In this document: piece by piece, positions 51,561-64,000 of the stretch
How positions within the stretch are numbered: the stretch's first letter is position 1
Layout: each line of letters starts with the position of its first letter
Source: an uncultured Alphaproteobacteria bacterium
Lineage (GTDB): Bacteria > Pseudomonadota > Alphaproteobacteria > Rhodobacterales > Rhodobacteraceae
DNA: 64,000 bases
Direction: 5' to 3'
NCBI GenBank assembly: GCA_902541695.1
Contig: CACBRT010000002.1
Coordinates: 1-64,000 of the forward strand
Notes under the pieces: model-generated
What the model was told of the DNA's origin: nothing
Seen by the model: only the letters and a program-made list of their open reading frames with translations
Database searches by the model: none
Translations under genes and position numbers: made by a program

Positions 51561-52172
51561 TTGGATGACTCACTTAAAGATTTAAATGATTTTCTATTGT
51601 CTAACTATTCTGAAGACATTATTAATTCTGTGATAGAGCATAGTCACCTTTCAATAACAATTGTATTTTCATCAATTGAAAAGATTACTTCTATTTTAAA
51701 AAATAATGATGTTTGTAAATTTAGAACACTGATAGATATTACAGCAATAGACTATCCTGAACAAGATGAGCGATTTTGTTTAGTTTATCATTATTTGTCT
51801 ATGCAGCAAAATATAAGAATAAGGATTAAATCATTTGTTAAAGATGAACAAATTGTCCCCTCAATAACAAATTTGTTTCCCTCAGCTAATTGGTTTGAAA
51901 GAGAAGTTTTCGATATGTACGGCATTTTATTTTCTAATCATCCTGATATGAGAAGAATACTTACAGATTATGGTTTCCAAGGTCATCCATTGAGAAAAGA
52001 TTTCCCAACAACTGGATACCTTGAGCTTAGATATGACCAAGAGAAAAAAAAGGTGGTATATGAGCCAGTAAAGCTTACTCAGGAATATAGAAGGTTTGAT
52101 TTTATGAGTCCTTGGGAAGGTGAAGCTTTTAACTTCGATAATGATGATAATGAACTAGAAAAAAATAATTAG
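51561..52172 (+). CDS. nuoC: NADH-quinone oxidoreductase subunit C
   Basis: [66 protein letters not shown] start. Confidence 0.95.
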   Translation: MDDSLKDLNDFLLSNYSEDIINSVIEHSHLSITIVFSSIEKITSILKNNDVCKFRTLIDITAIDYPEQDERFCLVYHYLSMQQNIRIRIKSFVKDEQIVPSITNLFPSANWFEREVFDMYGILFSNHPDMRRILTDYGFQGHPLRKDFPTTGYLELRYDQEKKKVVYEPVKLTQEYRRFDFMSPWEGEAFNFDNDDNELEKNN

Positions 52173-52173
52173 A

Positions 52174-53388
52174 ATGGCCGATAATTTTCAAAATCAAAAA
52201 AATATAAAGGAAAGTTCTATTAGAAATTTTAACATTAATTTCGGGCCACAGCACCCCGCTGCACATGGTGTTTTGAGAATGGTTTTAGAATTGGATGGAG
52301 AAGTTGTTGAGAGATGTGATCCTCATATAGGCCTTCTTCATAGGGGTACTGAAAAATTAATGGAAAGTAGGACTTATCTTCAAAATTTACCTTATTTTGA
52401 TAGATTAGATTATGTTGCTCCCATGAATCAAGAACATGCTTGGTGTTTGGCTATTGAAAAACTTTTAAATGTTGTAATTACTTACCGAGCTTCATTGATT
52501 AGGGTTTTATATTCTGAGATCGGTAGAATATTAAACCATTTGTTAAATATAACCACACAGGCTATGGATGTAGGTGCGTTCACTCCTATATCCTGGGGAT
52601 TTGAAGAAAGAGAAAAGTTAATGGTTTTTTATGAACGGGCTTGTGGGGCTAGACTTCATGCTGCTTATTTTAGACCTGGTGGCGTTCATCAAGATCTTTC
52701 GGAACAACTTTTAAATGATATTATGATCTGGTCTGAAGAATTTCCAAAAAAAGTTAATGATATAGAAGATTTATTAACTGAGAATAGAATTTTTAAACAA
52801 AGAAATGTTGATATTGGTATAGTGAGTAAAGAAGATGCTTTTGAATGGGGGTTTTCTGGAGTAATGGTTAGGGGCTCTGGTTTAGCTTGGGATTTAAGAA
52901 GGTCTCAACCTTATGAGTGTTATAATGATTTTGATTTTAAAATACCTGTAGGGAAAAATGGAGACTGTTATGATAGGTACTTATGTCGAGTATGGGAAAT
53001 AAAAGAAAGTTTAAAGATCATTCAACAAAGTATTAATAAATTGTTTAAATGTATGGGTGAAGATGTTTTAGTAAGGGGTAAAATAGCACCTCCAAAAAGA
53101 TCAGAAATGAAAAAATCTATGGAGGCTTTAATCCATCACTTTAAACTTTATACAGAAGGATTTCATGTACCAAAAGGAGAAGTTTACGTCTCAGTTGAGG
53201 CACCAAAAGGTGAGTTTGGTGTATTTTTAGTATCTGATGGTACAAATAAACCTTACAGAGTTAAATTAAGAGCTCCTGGTTTTTCGCATTTAGCAGCTAT
53301 TGACTATTTATGTAAAGGTCATCAACTCGCAGATGTTTCGGCTATTTTAGGATCTTTAGATGTTGTTTTTGGAGAAATTGATAGATAA
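52174..53388 (+). CDS. nuoD: NADH-quinone oxidoreductase subunit D
   Basis: [53 protein letters not shown]. Confidence 0.98.
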   Translation: MADNFQNQKNIKESSIRNFNINFGPQHPAAHGVLRMVLELDGEVVERCDPHIGLLHRGTEKLMESRTYLQNLPYFDRLDYVAPMNQEHAWCLAIEKLLNVVITYRASLIRVLYSEIGRILNHLLNITTQAMDVGAFTPISWGFEEREKLMVFYERACGARLHAAYFRPGGVHQDLSEQLLNDIMIWSEEFPKKVNDIEDLLTENRIFKQRNVDIGIVSKEDAFEWGFSGVMVRGSGLAWDLRRSQPYECYNDFDFKIPVGKNGDCYDRYLCRVWEIKESLKIIQQSINKLFKCMGEDVLVRGKIAPPKRSEMKKSMEALIHHFKLYTEGFHVPKGEVYVSVEAPKGEFGVFLVSDGTNKPYRVKLRAPGFSHLAAIDYLCKGHQLADVSAILGSLDVVFGEIDR

Positions 53389-54071
53389 TGTTTAGAAGAA
53401 TTGATAAAAATCAACCAAAAGCGTTTGAATTTTCAAAAGCCAATCTTTCTTGGGCAAAAAAACAAATATTGAAATATCCTAAGGATCGTCAACAAAGTGC
53501 GGTAATACCTTTATTATACAGAGCTCAAGAACAAGAAGGTTGGATTTCAAAGCCTGCTATAGAAGTTATTGCAAAAATGCTTAAAATTGCCCCTATTAGG
53601 GTTTATGAAGTCGCAAGTTTTTATTTTATGTTTCATTTATCCCCAGTTGGTAAAAAGGCTCATATTCAAGTTTGTGGTACTACTCCATGCATGTTGAGAG
53701 GGTCTGAAAAACTCATTGAAATATGTAAACAAAAAATTTCAAAAAATCAGAAACAACCATCTTCAAATGGTAAATTATCCTGGGAAGAAGTTGAATGTAT
53801 TGGAGCTTGTTCAAATTCACCAGTTATACAAATAGGAAGTGATTATTATGAAGATTTATCAGAAGAAAGCTTTTCCTCTCTCTTAGATAGCTTAATTGAT
53901 GGCTATCCCGAGCCAGGTAGTCAAAAAAAAAGATTTTCTTCTGAACCAGAAGGTTTTTTGAATTCTTCAAAGATTAAAATTGAGGAAAATAAAAATGCTT
54001 CTGTAGAATTATTTTTAGAATCTTCTTTATTAAAGAACACCAAAAAAGTTAATATAAGAAAGGTAAAGTAG
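53388..54071 (+). CDS. nuoE: NADH-quinone oxidoreductase subunit E
   Basis: [46 protein letters not shown]. Confidence 0.96.
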   Translation: MFRRIDKNQPKAFEFSKANLSWAKKQILKYPKDRQQSAVIPLLYRAQEQEGWISKPAIEVIAKMLKIAPIRVYEVASFYFMFHLSPVGKKAHIQVCGTTPCMLRGSEKLIEICKQKISKNQKQPSSNGKLSWEEVECIGACSNSPVIQIGSDYYEDLSEESFSSLLDSLIDGYPEPGSQKKRFSSEPEGFLNSSKIKIEENKNASVELFLESSLLKNTKKVNIRKVK

Positions 54072-55357
54072 TGCTTAATGAAAAAGATAAAATTTTTTCT
54101 AATTTGTACGGATTTAAAGATAGAAGTATTAATTCTGTGATTTCCAGAGGTCAATGGGATGGTACAGAAAAATTTATAAAAAATGGTTCTTCATGGATAA
54201 TTGAAGAAATCAAGAATTCTGGATTGAGAGGAAGGGGAGGGGCTGGTTTTCCTACAGGCTTAAAATGGTCTTTTATGCCTAAACCAAACCCAACAAAACC
54301 GTCTTACTTAGTGATTAATGCTGACGAGTCTGAGCCTGGAACATGTAAAGACAGAGAAATTTTAAGGCATGAGCCTCATTCTTTAATAGAAGGTTGTTTA
54401 ATAGCTGGTTTTGCAATGGGTGCTAATGTTGCTTACATTTATGTAAGGGGTGAGTATGTACGAGAGAGAGAAGCTCTACAAATTGCAATCGATGAAGCAT
54501 ATTCTAAAGGTTTTTTGGGAACAAACGCTAAAAAAACGGGCTGGAAATTTGATATCTATGTTCATCATGGTGCTGGTGCATATATTTGTGGAGAAGAAAC
54601 TGCACTTCTTGAAAGTTTAGAAGGTAAAAAAGGTATGCCTAGAATGAAACCACCATTCCCAGCTATGGCTGGTTTATACGGCTGTCCAACCACAGTAAAT
54701 AATGTTGAATCTATTGCAGTTGTACCAACAATACTAAGAAGGGGAGCATCTTGGTTTTCTAAATTTGGTAGAACAAATAATACGGGTACCAAGTTGTTTT
54801 GCTTGTCTGGCCATATTAACAAACCTTGTGTAGTGGAAGAAGAGATGTCAATTCCTCTAAAAGAACTTATTGAAAAATATGGTGGTGGCATAATTGGCGG
54901 TTGGGATAACCTAAAAGCCGTGATACCTGGTGGATCCTCTGTTCCGCTTTTACCTGCTAAATTATGTAATGATGCAATCATGGATTTTGATTGGTTAAGA
55001 GAAAATCAGTCAGGATTAGGGACAGGTGCTGTTATAGTAATGAATTCTGATACTGACATTGTTAAAGCTATTTGGAGATTATCTAAATTTTATAACCATG
55101 AAAGCTGTGGTCAGTGTACTCCCTGTAGAGAAGGTACTGGTTGGATGATGAGAGTAATGAAAAGATTAATTTCGGGAGATGCGAAATTAGAAGACATTGA
55201 TAACCTTTTAGAGATTACTAAGCAAGTAGAAGGGCACACAATCTGCGCTCTAGGTGATGCGGCAGCATGGCCCATACAAGGACTTTTCAGGCACTTTAGA
55301 AGTGAAGTCGAGGAAAGAATTAGAAATAAAGTTAGTTCTAAAATTGCAGCTGAGTAA
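54071..55357 (+). CDS. nuoF: NADH-quinone oxidoreductase subunit F
   Basis: [68 protein letters not shown] start overlapping nuoE stop. Confidence 0.98.
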   Translation: MLNEKDKIFSNLYGFKDRSINSVISRGQWDGTEKFIKNGSSWIIEEIKNSGLRGRGGAGFPTGLKWSFMPKPNPTKPSYLVINADESEPGTCKDREILRHEPHSLIEGCLIAGFAMGANVAYIYVRGEYVREREALQIAIDEAYSKGFLGTNAKKTGWKFDIYVHHGAGAYICGEETALLESLEGKKGMPRMKPPFPAMAGLYGCPTTVNNVESIAVVPTILRRGASWFSKFGRTNNTGTKLFCLSGHINKPCVVEEEMSIPLKELIEKYGGGIIGGWDNLKAVIPGGSSVPLLPAKLCNDAIMDFDWLRENQSGLGTGAVIVMNSDTDIVKAIWRLSKFYNHESCGQCTPCREGTGWMMRVMKRLISGDAKLEDIDNLLEITKQVEGHTICALGDAAAWPIQGLFRHFRSEVEERIRNKVSSKIAAE

Positions 55358-55359
55358 AA

Positions 55360-57387
55360 ATGGAAGAAAATTTAAGAAAAATAATAATTGATGGAGAAGA
55401 AATTGGTGTAAATCCTGCTATGACAATATTACAAGCTTGTGAATATATTGATAAAGAGATTCCAAGATTTTGTTATCATGAAAGACTATCAATTGCAGGA
55501 AATTGTAGAATGTGCCTTGTTGAGGTTGTTGGGGGTCCTCCTAAACCAATGGCTTCTTGTGCTCTTCAGGTTAAAGATTTGAGACCAGGTCCCAATGGCG
55601 AACCTCCAACTATAAAAACAAATTCCAAAATGGTAAAGAAAGCTCGAGAAGGAGTTATGGAATTTTTATTGATTAATCATCCTTTAGATTGCCCAATATG
55701 TGATCAAGGAGGTGAATGTGATTTGCAAGATCAAGCGGTAGCATATGGTGTTGATTTTTCTAGATATGTTGAGCCAAAAAGGGCAGTGTTAGACATGGAT
55801 TTGGGCCCATTAGTCGAAACACATATGACAAGATGTATTTCATGTACAAGATGTGTAAGATTTATATCAGAAGTAGCAGGCATACATGAAATGGGCCAAA
55901 TAGGTCGAGGTGAAAATAGTGAAATCACTTCTTATCTAGGGAGAACATTAGAAAGTGAATTACAAGGAAATATCATTGATTTGTGTCCTGTGGGAGCACT
56001 GACATCTAAACCTTACGCATTTACAGCTAGACCATGGGAGTTGTCGAAAACAAATTCTATTGATGTAATGGATGCACTTGGATCAAACATTCGTATTGAT
56101 TCAAAAGGAAAAAAAATAATGCGTATTATTCCAAGAAATCATGATGGTATCAATGAAGAGTGGTTGTCAGACAAATCTAGATTCATTTGGGATGGCCTAA
56201 ATAAACAAAGGTTAGATTTACCCTATATAAGAGATGATAATGGTCGATTGAAGCCTTGTTCTTGGAATGAAGCTTTTGATGTTATCGTTAATAAATTCAA
56301 AAAAAGCCCGAATATTCTTGCATTAGCAGGAGATTTAATTAGCGTAGAAACTCTTTTCTCAGCAAAAGAGCTGATTTCTAATTTAGGTGGAAAAACCGAG
56401 TGTAGGATTGCTGATACTTGTATTCCACCAAGTGATAGAGCTTTGTACGCTGGAACTGTCCCATTAGATGAAATAAATAATTCTGAAATTATATTTATAA
56501 TTGGTTCAAATCCTAGGATTGAAGCACCAGTTTTGAATGCTAGGATAAGAAATTCTTGGCTTAATGGTACAGAAGTAAATTTAGTAGGAGAAAAATCTGA
56601 TTTAACCTATGAATATAATCATATTGGGACAAACCTTTTTGAATTAGAAAAATTAACTAAAAGTAAAACTAGGGTTTTTGAAAATAAAAAAGTTTTAATT
56701 ATTTTAGGTCAGGGTATTTTTGGTAATAATGATGGTTATGATGCATTAGAAGTTGTAAAAAAATTTAAAGAAAATTTTAATGCAGAGCTAATAAGCCTTC
56801 ATGTTGCTGCGTCAAGGGTTGGAGCACTTGATTTAAATTTTGTTTCTGATCTTGGATATAGTTCATCAATAAACTGGTCAGATATTATATTTAATATAGG
56901 CATGGATGAATACGATTTGCCTAAAGGTAAATTTGTAATTTATCAAGGAAGTCATGGAGATCGTGGTGCAAATAGGGCTGATGTAATTCTTCCTTCATGT
57001 GCTTTTCCAGAAGAATCTGGTATTTATGTAAATACAGAAGGAAGGCCGCAGTTTTCACTAAAAGCATGTGAAAAAATTGGTGAAGCTCGTGAAAATTGGG
57101 CTATAATAAGGGCATTGTCAGAAAAACTTAATTATACTCTAAAGTATAATAATTTAAGTCAACTAAGGGAAAAACTTTTTTTTGATTACCCAGATTTTGC
57201 TCTTATAGACGAAGTCAGAAAGAATACTTGGATAAAGTCCTCGAAATATTCCAAAGAATGTTTAAAAAAAGATTTAAAAAATATTTGGGTAGATCATTAT
57301 TTAACAAATCCAATAGCTAGATCAAGTAGTATAATGGCTGAATTATCAAAAAATAAACGAAAAAATTTTAATGAAAAGGTGAAGTAA
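55360..57387 (+). CDS. nuoG: NADH-quinone oxidoreductase subunit G
   Basis: [53 protein letters not shown]. Confidence 0.97.
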   Translation: MEENLRKIIIDGEEIGVNPAMTILQACEYIDKEIPRFCYHERLSIAGNCRMCLVEVVGGPPKPMASCALQVKDLRPGPNGEPPTIKTNSKMVKKAREGVMEFLLINHPLDCPICDQGGECDLQDQAVAYGVDFSRYVEPKRAVLDMDLGPLVETHMTRCISCTRCVRFISEVAGIHEMGQIGRGENSEITSYLGRTLESELQGNIIDLCPVGALTSKPYAFTARPWELSKTNSIDVMDALGSNIRIDSKGKKIMRIIPRNHDGINEEWLSDKSRFIWDGLNKQRLDLPYIRDDNGRLKPCSWNEAFDVIVNKFKKSPNILALAGDLISVETLFSAKELISNLGGKTECRIADTCIPPSDRALYAGTVPLDEINNSEIIFIIGSNPRIEAPVLNARIRNSWLNGTEVNLVGEKSDLTYEYNHIGTNLFELEKLTKSKTRVFENKKVLIILGQGIFGNNDGYDALEVVKKFKENFNAELISLHVAASRVGALDLNFVSDLGYSSSINWSDIIFNIGMDEYDLPKGKFVIYQGSHGDRGANRADVILPSCAFPEESGIYVNTEGRPQFSLKACEKIGEARENWAIIRALSEKLNYTLKYNNLSQLREKLFFDYPDFALIDEVRKNTWIKSSKYSKECLKKDLKNIWVDHYLTNPIARSSSIMAELSKNKRKNFNEKVK

Positions 57388-57391
57388 AAAC

Positions 57392-58405
57392 ATGGATTTT
57401 TCACAAGGTTTTGGTTTAATAATTTTGATAATTGGTCAATGCTTACTAATTACAGTATCAGTTTTGCTAAGTTTAGCTTTTTTAATGTACGCTGATAGAA
57501 AAATTTGGGCAGCTGTGCAAATGCGAAAGGGTCCTAATGTTGTTGGTGCTTTTGGACTTTTACAATCCTTTGCAGATTTTTTAAAATATTTATTTAAAGA
57601 AATTGTCATACCAGCAGGTTCAGATAAAGTAGTTTTTCTATTAGCTCCCCTCATTACTTTTGTTTTATCACTAGTAGCTTGGTCAGTTATTCCTTTTAAT
57701 GAAGGATGGGTGCTAACTGACATTAATATTGGTATTTTATTTATATTTGCAGTAGCTGGTCTAGAAGTTTATGGCGTTATAATGGGGGGGTGGGCTTCTA
57801 ATTCTAAGTATCCATTTCTTGGAAGTCTACGATCTGCAGCTCAAATGATTTCTTATGAAGTCTCAATAGGTTTTATAATTGTTGGCATTCTTATATCAAC
57901 AGGATCACTAAATCTATCTAAAATAGTTCTGGCCCAAGACGGTAGTTATGGAATTTTTAGTTGGTATTGGTTACCTCATTTTCCTATGGTGATATTATTT
58001 TTTATATCTGCATTAGCAGAGACAAATAGACCACCATTTGATTTACCGGAAGCCGAAGCCGAATTAGTGGCTGGTTTTCAAGTTGAATACTCTTCAACCC
58101 CATTTTTACTTTTTATGATTGGAGAGTTAATGACCGTTGTGTTGATGTGTGCACTTATATCCATACTTTTTTTTGGAGGATGGTTATCACCTATACCTTT
58201 TATACCTGATGGTGTTTTATGGCTAATATTAAAAATATTGATTATATTTTTTATTTTTTCCATGGTAAAAGCTATAGTTCCTAGGTTTAGATACGATCAA
58301 TTAATGAGGTTGGGATGGAAAGTATTCCTTCCTATGTCCTTAGCTTGGGTTGTAATAGTTGCTACACTTGCACAGTTTGGAATTTCTGGTTATGTAAGGT
58401 GGTAA
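57392..58405 (+). CDS. nuoH: NADH-quinone oxidoreductase subunit H
   Basis: [61 protein letters not shown]. Confidence 0.98.
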   Translation: MDFSQGFGLIILIIGQCLLITVSVLLSLAFLMYADRKIWAAVQMRKGPNVVGAFGLLQSFADFLKYLFKEIVIPAGSDKVVFLLAPLITFVLSLVAWSVIPFNEGWVLTDINIGILFIFAVAGLEVYGVIMGGWASNSKYPFLGSLRSAAQMISYEVSIGFIIVGILISTGSLNLSKIVLAQDGSYGIFSWYWLPHFPMVILFFISALAETNRPPFDLPEAEAELVAGFQVEYSSTPFLLFMIGELMTVVLMCALISILFFGGWLSPIPFIPDGVLWLILKILIIFFIFSMVKAIVPRFRYDQLMRLGWKVFLPMSLAWVVIVATLAQFGISGYVRW

Positions 58406-58420
58406 AAAAATGGTGCAATT

Positions 58421-58918
58421 ATGAATAAAATTGATTGGCGAAGAGCTTTCGATTACTTATTACTCAAGGATTTTATAAGAGGTTTTAAGCTAGGGTTTAA
58501 ATATTTTTTTAAATCTAAAGCTACTATTAATTACCCTTATGAAAAGGGACCTATTTCCTCTAGATTCCGTGGAGAGCATGCACTGCGATGTTATCCTAAT
58601 GGTGAAGAAAGATGTATTGCATGTAAGCTATGTGAAGCTATTTGTCCAGCACAAGCAATAACCATAGATGCAGGTCCTAGACAAGTAGATGGTAGCAGAA
58701 GAACCATACGATATGATATTGACATGACAAAATGTATTTATTGTGGGCTTTGCCAAGAAGCTTGTCCTGTTGATGCTATAGTTGAAGGTCCAAATTTTGA
58801 ATATGCAACTGAAACTAGAGAAGAGTTGTTTTATAACAAAGAGAAATTAATGGAAAATGGAAGAAAATGGGAACATTTGCTAGCAGAAAATATAAAGCTT
58901 GATAAGAGTTTTAGGTGA
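58421..58918 (+). CDS. nuoI: NADH-quinone oxidoreductase subunit I
   Basis: [71 protein letters not shown]. Confidence 0.98.
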   Translation: MNKIDWRRAFDYLLLKDFIRGFKLGFKYFFKSKATINYPYEKGPISSRFRGEHALRCYPNGEERCIACKLCEAICPAQAITIDAGPRQVDGSRRTIRYDIDMTKCIYCGLCQEACPVDAIVEGPNFEYATETREELFYNKEKLMENGRKWEHLLAENIKLDKSFR

Positions 58919-58942
58919 TATAGGAAATATCTGAGGATTTTT

Positions 58943-59551
58943 ATGGAACCATTTGCGTTAGGATTTTATTTTTTTTCAAGCATTACACTACTATCTGGTC
59001 TTATGGTTGTATTATCCACCAACCCAGTTCATTCAGTTTTGTGGCTTATATTAACTTTTTTTGGAGCATCAGGTCTTTTTATAATTTTAGGTGCAGAATT
59101 TTTAGCTTTAATTCTAATGATTGTTTATGTTGGAGCAGTTGCTGTTCTTTTTATGTTTGTTGTCATGATGTTAAATATTAATTTTAAAGAAATCAAATCC
59201 AGGTTAACAAAATATTTACCTGTAGGAGTTTTAATAGGTTTAGTTCTTTTTGTAGAACTTAGCTTAATTTTTGGTGATTTTATTCCAGAATTAAAATTTA
59301 ACAGCAATGATGATTTAGTAATTAATCCTAATATAGAAAATACTAAACAATTAGGATTAGTTCTATATACTGATTTTTTTATATATTTTCAATTAGCTGG
59401 TATTGTTCTACTAATAGCAATGATAGGTGCAATTGTATTAACACATCAAAGGAGAAAAGATGTAAAGAGACAAGATGTTTTAGCCCAGATTTACAAGGAT
59501 CCAAATAATTCCATAGAGTTAAAAGATATTAAACCAGGACAAGGGTTATGA
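58943..59551 (+). CDS. nuoJ: NADH-quinone oxidoreductase subunit J
   Basis: [53 protein letters not shown]. Confidence 0.97.
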   Translation: MEPFALGFYFFSSITLLSGLMVVLSTNPVHSVLWLILTFFGASGLFIILGAEFLALILMIVYVGAVAVLFMFVVMMLNINFKEIKSRLTKYLPVGVLIGLVLFVELSLIFGDFIPELKFNSNDDLVINPNIENTKQLGLVLYTDFFIYFQLAGIVLLIAMIGAIVLTHQRRKDVKRQDVLAQIYKDPNNSIELKDIKPGQGL

Positions 59552-59853
59552 TTGAATTGCAACATTTTCTAATCTTATCATCTTTATTATTTTTAATTGG
59601 TGTCTTTGGGATATTTCTAAATAGAAAAAATATAATTATTATTCTTATGTCTATAGAATTAATCTTATTAGCCGTAAACATAAACTTTGTATCTTTTTCT
59701 TTTTTTCTGGGTGATCTTACGGGACAAATTTTTTCACTTTTTATTTTGACGGTTGCGGCTGCTGAGGCAGCAATTGGTTTAGCTATATTAGTCTGTTTCT
59801 ATAGGAATAAAGGATCAATAGCTGTTGATGATGCTAATTTAATGAAGGGTTAA
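59548..59853 (+). CDS. nuoK: NADH-quinone oxidoreductase subunit K
   Basis: [66 protein letters not shown]. Confidence 0.97.
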   Translation: MIELQHFLILSSLLFLIGVFGIFLNRKNIIIILMSIELILLAVNINFVSFSFFLGDLTGQIFSLFILTVAAAEAAIGLAILVCFYRNKGSIAVDDANLMKG

Positions 59854-59857
59854 CAAT

Positions 59858-61843
59858 TTGATTAAGTTCATCATTTTTGCACCTTTAATAGCAGCTATTT
59901 TTTCAGGATTTTTTTACAAAAAATTTAAAGAAAAAAATGTTTTGTATTTTACTACCTCTATAATATTTTTATCAGCAGTACTATCTTGGTATATTCTTTT
60001 AAGTTTAGACTTTTCTAAAGTTGAAACAATAATTTTAATCAAATGGCTAGAGTCTGGCTCCTTACTTGTAAATTGGGAATTAAGGTTAGATAGTTTAACA
60101 GCTATCATGCTGACAGTAGTAACTACAATATCAGCTTTTGTGCATTTTTATTCTTTAGGTTATATGGCGCATGATCCAAATTGGGAAAATGATGAAAAAT
60201 ATAGACCTAGGTTTTTTTCTTACTTATCACTTTTTACATTTGCAATGCTTATGCTGGTAACCTCTAATAACTTTGTTCAATTGTTTTTTGGTTGGGAAGG
60301 TGTGGGTTTGGCCTCATATTTATTAATAGGTTTTTACTATAAAAAATCTTCTGCAAATTTGGCTTCAATAAAGGCATTCATTGTTAATAGAGTAGGGGAC
60401 ATTGGATTAGCTATAGCAATTTTTTGTACTTTTTTTTATGTAAATTCTTTAAATTTTGATGAACTTTTTTCGAAATCTCAAGAAATTTCAAATAAAAATA
60501 TTGAAATTCTATTTTTTAATTTTAACGCGCTAGAATTTATTGTAATTTTATTTTTTTTAGGTGCTATGGGAAAATCTGCACAACTTTTTCTTCATACATG
60601 GTTACCTGATGCAATGGAGGGGCCAACACCAGTATCTGCTTTAATACATGCTGCAACAATGGTCACAGCTGGTGTATTTTTAGTATGTAGACTTTCCCCA
60701 GTAATTGAATATACCCCAATCGCTTCAAATTTAATAATATTAGTTGGAGCAATTACTGCTTTTTTTGCGGGAACAGTTGCTTTAGTTCAAAATGATGTAA
60801 AAAGAATAATTGCTTATTCAACATGTTCTCAGCTCGGTTTTATGTTTGCTGCAGCTGGTATCGGACTTTATCAGGCTGCAATGTTTCATTTGTTCACTCA
60901 TGCTTTTTTTAAAGCTCTATTATTTTTATGTGCCGGGTCAATTATTCATTCAATGCATCATCAACAAGACATAAGATCGTATGGTGGTTTGAGAAAAAAG
61001 CTTCCAATTACTTTTTACTCAATGTTGATTGGAACTCTAGCAATTACAGGCTTAGGTATACCTTTAAGCTATGATTTATTTCATTTACCTATCGGATTTT
61101 CAGGATTTGTATCCAAAGACGCTATTATTGAAGGTATCTATGCCTCAAAAAATGATAATTCTTTTATTTATTTTTTATTAATTATTATTTGTACAATTAC
61201 AACTTCATTATATAGTTGGCGTTTGATTATTTTAACATTTTTTGGAGACTACAAAGGTAAAATCGAATATTTTAATGAAGCAGTAGAAGACTCTAAACCT
61301 ATAAATATTACGTTAATCTTCCTTTCAATATGTTCTATTTTGGTTGGAGTTATTTTTTATGATTTTTTTCTTGGGAAAAAGGCAGAATATTTCTTCTCAC
61401 AATCCCTATTTATTTCACCGGATAATACTGTATTTTACGATTTGCACTACATACCAAAATGGGCAAAAATAGCACCATTTTTGGCAATGATAGTAGGGCT
61501 GTTTTTAGCTTTATACTTCTATGTAAAGAAACCAAAATTACCCCAAGTTTTTTCTAACAACCAAAAAATCCTTTATCTTTTTTTATTAAACAAATGGTAT
61601 TTTGATGAGATATATAATATTCTTTTTGTAAAATCTTCAAGGTGGTTAGGCACCTTTTTTTGGAAAACAGGTGATGAAAGAATAATTGACGGCTTTATTA
61701 ATTTTATTTCTTTAACTTTTATACCAACAATAACAAAGTATGTTGGTCGATTACAAACTGGTTTAATTTACCATTATGCTTTCGCTATTTTTATTGGATT
61801 AGTATCTATATTTACTTATTTGCTTATTAAAATTGGAGGTTAA
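59858..61843 (+). CDS. nuoL: NADH-quinone oxidoreductase subunit L
   Basis: [54 protein letters not shown] start. Confidence 0.97.
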   Translation: MIKFIIFAPLIAAIFSGFFYKKFKEKNVLYFTTSIIFLSAVLSWYILLSLDFSKVETIILIKWLESGSLLVNWELRLDSLTAIMLTVVTTISAFVHFYSLGYMAHDPNWENDEKYRPRFFSYLSLFTFAMLMLVTSNNFVQLFFGWEGVGLASYLLIGFYYKKSSANLASIKAFIVNRVGDIGLAIAIFCTFFYVNSLNFDELFSKSQEISNKNIEILFFNFNALEFIVILFFLGAMGKSAQLFLHTWLPDAMEGPTPVSALIHAATMVTAGVFLVCRLSPVIEYTPIASNLIILVGAITAFFAGTVALVQNDVKRIIAYSTCSQLGFMFAAAGIGLYQAAMFHLFTHAFFKALLFLCAGSIIHSMHHQQDIRSYGGLRKKLPITFYSMLIGTLAITGLGIPLSYDLFHLPIGFSGFVSKDAIIEGIYASKNDNSFIYFLLIIICTITTSLYSWRLIILTFFGDYKGKIEYFNEAVEDSKPINITLIFLSICSILVGVIFYDFFLGKKAEYFFSQSLFISPDNTVFYDLHYIPKWAKIAPFLAMIVGLFLALYFYVKKPKLPQVFSNNQKILYLFLLNKWYFDEIYNILFVKSSRWLGTFFWKTGDERIIDGFINFISLTFIPTITKYVGRLQTGLIYHYAFAIFIGLVSIFTYLLIKIGG

Positions 61844-61845
61844 GC

Positions 61846-63354
61846 GTGGATTATTTGCTATCCTTAATTATTTTTTTTCCAAGTTTTGGTGCATTAATAC
61901 TTGGAATTTTTTTAAGAGGTGAGAATTTAGAATCTAATAATAATGCTAAGTTATTAACTTTAGTTTCTACTATTGCACCATTAATATTCAGTATTTTTGT
62001 CTTTTATAATTTCAATTCTAGTGTAACAGGATTTCAATTAGTCGAAGAATATCAGTGGTTGATGGGGTTAACATATAAAGTAGGTATTGATGGAATATCT
62101 TTGCCACTAATTTTGTTAACAACTATAACAATGCCGATTGTTATAATTTCAAGTTGGAAAATCGAAAAAAATGTTAAAGAGTATATGATCTGTTTTTTGA
62201 TATTAGAAACCTTAATATTAGGTGTTTTTTGTTCATTAGATCTTGTTTTATTCTATTTATTTTTTGAATCTGGGTTGATTCCAATGTTTTTAATAATTGG
62301 AATTTGGGGTGGAAATAATAGAGTATATGCTGCATTTAAGTTTTTTTTATATACTTTGTTAGGTTCAATATTAATGCTATTTGCAGTTATTTACATGTGG
62401 ACAGTATCTGGCACAACTGACATTACAAAATTAATGTTTTTTGATTTTAACAGTAGTGATTTAAAATTATTAGGCTTTAATATCAATGGAGGTATTCAGT
62501 CAATACTTTGGATAGCATTTTTTGCTTCATTTGCAGTAAAATTACCTATGTGGCCATTTCATACTTGGCTTCCAGATGCTCATGTTCAGGCACCTACTGG
62601 AGGTTCTGTAGTTTTGGCAGCAATTTTACTCAAAATGGGAGGATATGGTTTTTTGAGATTTAGTCTCCCAATGTTTCCTGATGCTAGCCTCATTTTTCAA
62701 AATTTTATTTTTTCTATCTCAGTGATTGCTATTATTTACACCTCTTTGGTTGCTCTTATGCAGAAAGATATCAAAAAACTAATTGCATATTCATCAGTAG
62801 CACATATGGGTTTTGTTACTTTGGGTATTTTTTCGATGAATCAACAGAGTATTGATGGAGCTATTTTTCAAATGATAAGCCATGGAATAATTTCAGCTGC
62901 TTTATTTTTGCTAGTAGGAGTGATTTATGACCGTATGCATACTAAAGATATTGATTTTTATGGTGGATTAGTATCGTTAATGCCTAAATATGCTTTGTTT
63001 TTTATATTTTTCACTATGGCTAATGTAGGATTACCAGGAACGAGTGGCTTTGTAGGAGAGTTTTTAGTATTACTTGGTACTTTTAAAGTTAGTAAGTTAG
63101 TAACTATTTTTGCAAGTTTAGGAATAGTACTTTCTGCATGTTATGGATTGTGGCTTTCTCGTAGAATAATTTTTGGTAATGTTACAAATAATAGTTTGCT
63201 TGAAATAACTGATTTAAACAGAATAGAAAAACTCTATTTTATACCTTTAATTGTTCTTACATTATTTCTAGGAATTTTACCCTATCCAGTTTTAGAAATT
63301 ACATCTAATTCTGTCGATTTGTTAGTATCTCATTTAGCACAAAATTTAAAATGA
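61846..63354 (+). CDS. nuoM: NADH-quinone oxidoreductase subunit M
   Basis: [52 protein letters not shown] start. Confidence 0.97.
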   Translation: MDYLLSLIIFFPSFGALILGIFLRGENLESNNNAKLLTLVSTIAPLIFSIFVFYNFNSSVTGFQLVEEYQWLMGLTYKVGIDGISLPLILLTTITMPIVIISSWKIEKNVKEYMICFLILETLILGVFCSLDLVLFYLFFESGLIPMFLIIGIWGGNNRVYAAFKFFLYTLLGSILMLFAVIYMWTVSGTTDITKLMFFDFNSSDLKLLGFNINGGIQSILWIAFFASFAVKLPMWPFHTWLPDAHVQAPTGGSVVLAAILLKMGGYGFLRFSLPMFPDASLIFQNFIFSISVIAIIYTSLVALMQKDIKKLIAYSSVAHMGFVTLGIFSMNQQSIDGAIFQMISHGIISAALFLLVGVIYDRMHTKDIDFYGGLVSLMPKYALFFIFFTMANVGLPGTSGFVGEFLVLLGTFKVSKLVTIFASLGIVLSACYGLWLSRRIIFGNVTNNSLLEITDLNRIEKLYFIPLIVLTLFLGILPYPVLEITSNSVDLLVSHLAQNLK

Positions 63355-63364
63355 TGGAAAAAAA

Positions 63365-64000
63365 ATGAAAATTATTGATATTTTAATCCTAGCTCCAGAG
63401 ATTTTACTAATAATTTTCTCAATAATTGCAATTTTAACTGCTAGTTTCTTTAAGAGTAATAAATCGTATAATTTAATTTTCCAAGCAACTATAATTATTT
63501 TTTTATTTTCTGCACTAATTTTATATTTAACTCCTTTTGAGATTAAAACAAATGTTAATGGTATCTTTATAAGGGATACTTTCTCTAAATTTTTTCAAAT
63601 ATTGATTTTATTAAGTGTGTCATGTCTTTTATTTATGAGTAAGCAATACTTACAAAAAAACAAATTATTTAAACCAGAATACCCAATTCTTTTAATATTT
63701 TCAACATTAGGTATGATGCTTATGATATCATCAAACAATTTTTTATTGTTATATTTAGGCTTGGAAATTCAATCTTTATCTTTATATGTTGTATCTTCTT
63801 TTCGAAGAGAAAACTACAAATCAACAGAAGCAGGGTTAAAATATTTTATTTTAGGGTCTTTATCCTCAGGACTTATGTTATTTGGAATTAGCTTAATATA
63901 CGGATCAACTGGTTCTATAAATTTTGAAATTATATCTTCAATGATTAAACATGAGGGATTTTTCCCTGGAATAATTGCAGGTTTAGTTTTTTTAATTTGT
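63365..64000 (+). CDS. nuoN: NADH-quinone oxidoreductase subunit N (partial, runs off window)
   Basis: ATG 63365: MKIIDILILAPEILLIIFSIIAILTASFF...; open to window end; follows nuoM. Confidence 0.92.
   Translation, partial: MKIIDILILAPEILLIIFSIIAILTASFFKSNKSYNLIFQATIIIFLFSALILYLTPFEIKTNVNGIFIRDTFSKFFQILILLSVSCLLFMSKQYLQKNKLFKPEYPILLIFSTLGMMLMISSNNFLLLYLGLEIQSLSLYVVSSFRRENYKSTEAGLKYFILGSLSSGLMLFGISLIYGSTGSINFEIISSMIKHEGFFPGIIAGLVFLIC

Noticed and set aside
54565-54981. 138-aa minus-strand ORF inside nuoF
   Set aside because: Antisense shadow of nuoF; composition explained by the opposite strand.

Overview
The window is a low-GC, tightly packed bacterial chromosome segment. Gene content (alphaproteobacterial nuoA-N order, MttB family, saccharopine-type lysine genes) suggests a streamlined marine alphaproteobacterium; that placement is inference. 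Most of it is ordinary metabolic and housekeeping DNA: APH/M23/aminotransferase fusion, N-formylglutamate amidohydrolase-like, HMG-CoA lyase/enoyl-CoA hydratase/acyl-CoA dehydrogenase, iolC-iolB-iolJ-like, a ligase-exonuclease-Lhr-PdeM DNA repair cluster, two SDRs, M20 amidohydrolase plus PLP dehydratase, 2OG-Fe(II) oxygenase, IPMDH-like/GMC/ALDH operon with a decayed Ldh2 pseudogene, BtuFCD-like ABC transporter, ilvD/edd-family, kdsA, ABC exporter, EamA, bioY, cytochrome b561, guaA, MttB-like, tpiA, A-type Fe-S carrier plus DUF59, tgt, lon, tRNA-Val(TAC), tRNA-Asp(GTC), two saccharopine dehydrogenases, and complex I nuoA-nuoM with partial nuoN. No CRISPR array, rRNA or transposase was seen. 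The most unusual locus is a gene-sparse patch (about 37.4-39.4 kb). It holds a 48-aa acidic peptide with 14 cysteines (TCCADGCC repeated) behind a good Shine-Dalgarno and a consensus -35, a 25-aa hydrophobic mini-ORF, and a small ORF broken by two in-frame ochre codons. Also notable are the three-domain fusion at 48-3062 and the head-to-head overlapping starts of the Exo and Lhr repair genes.
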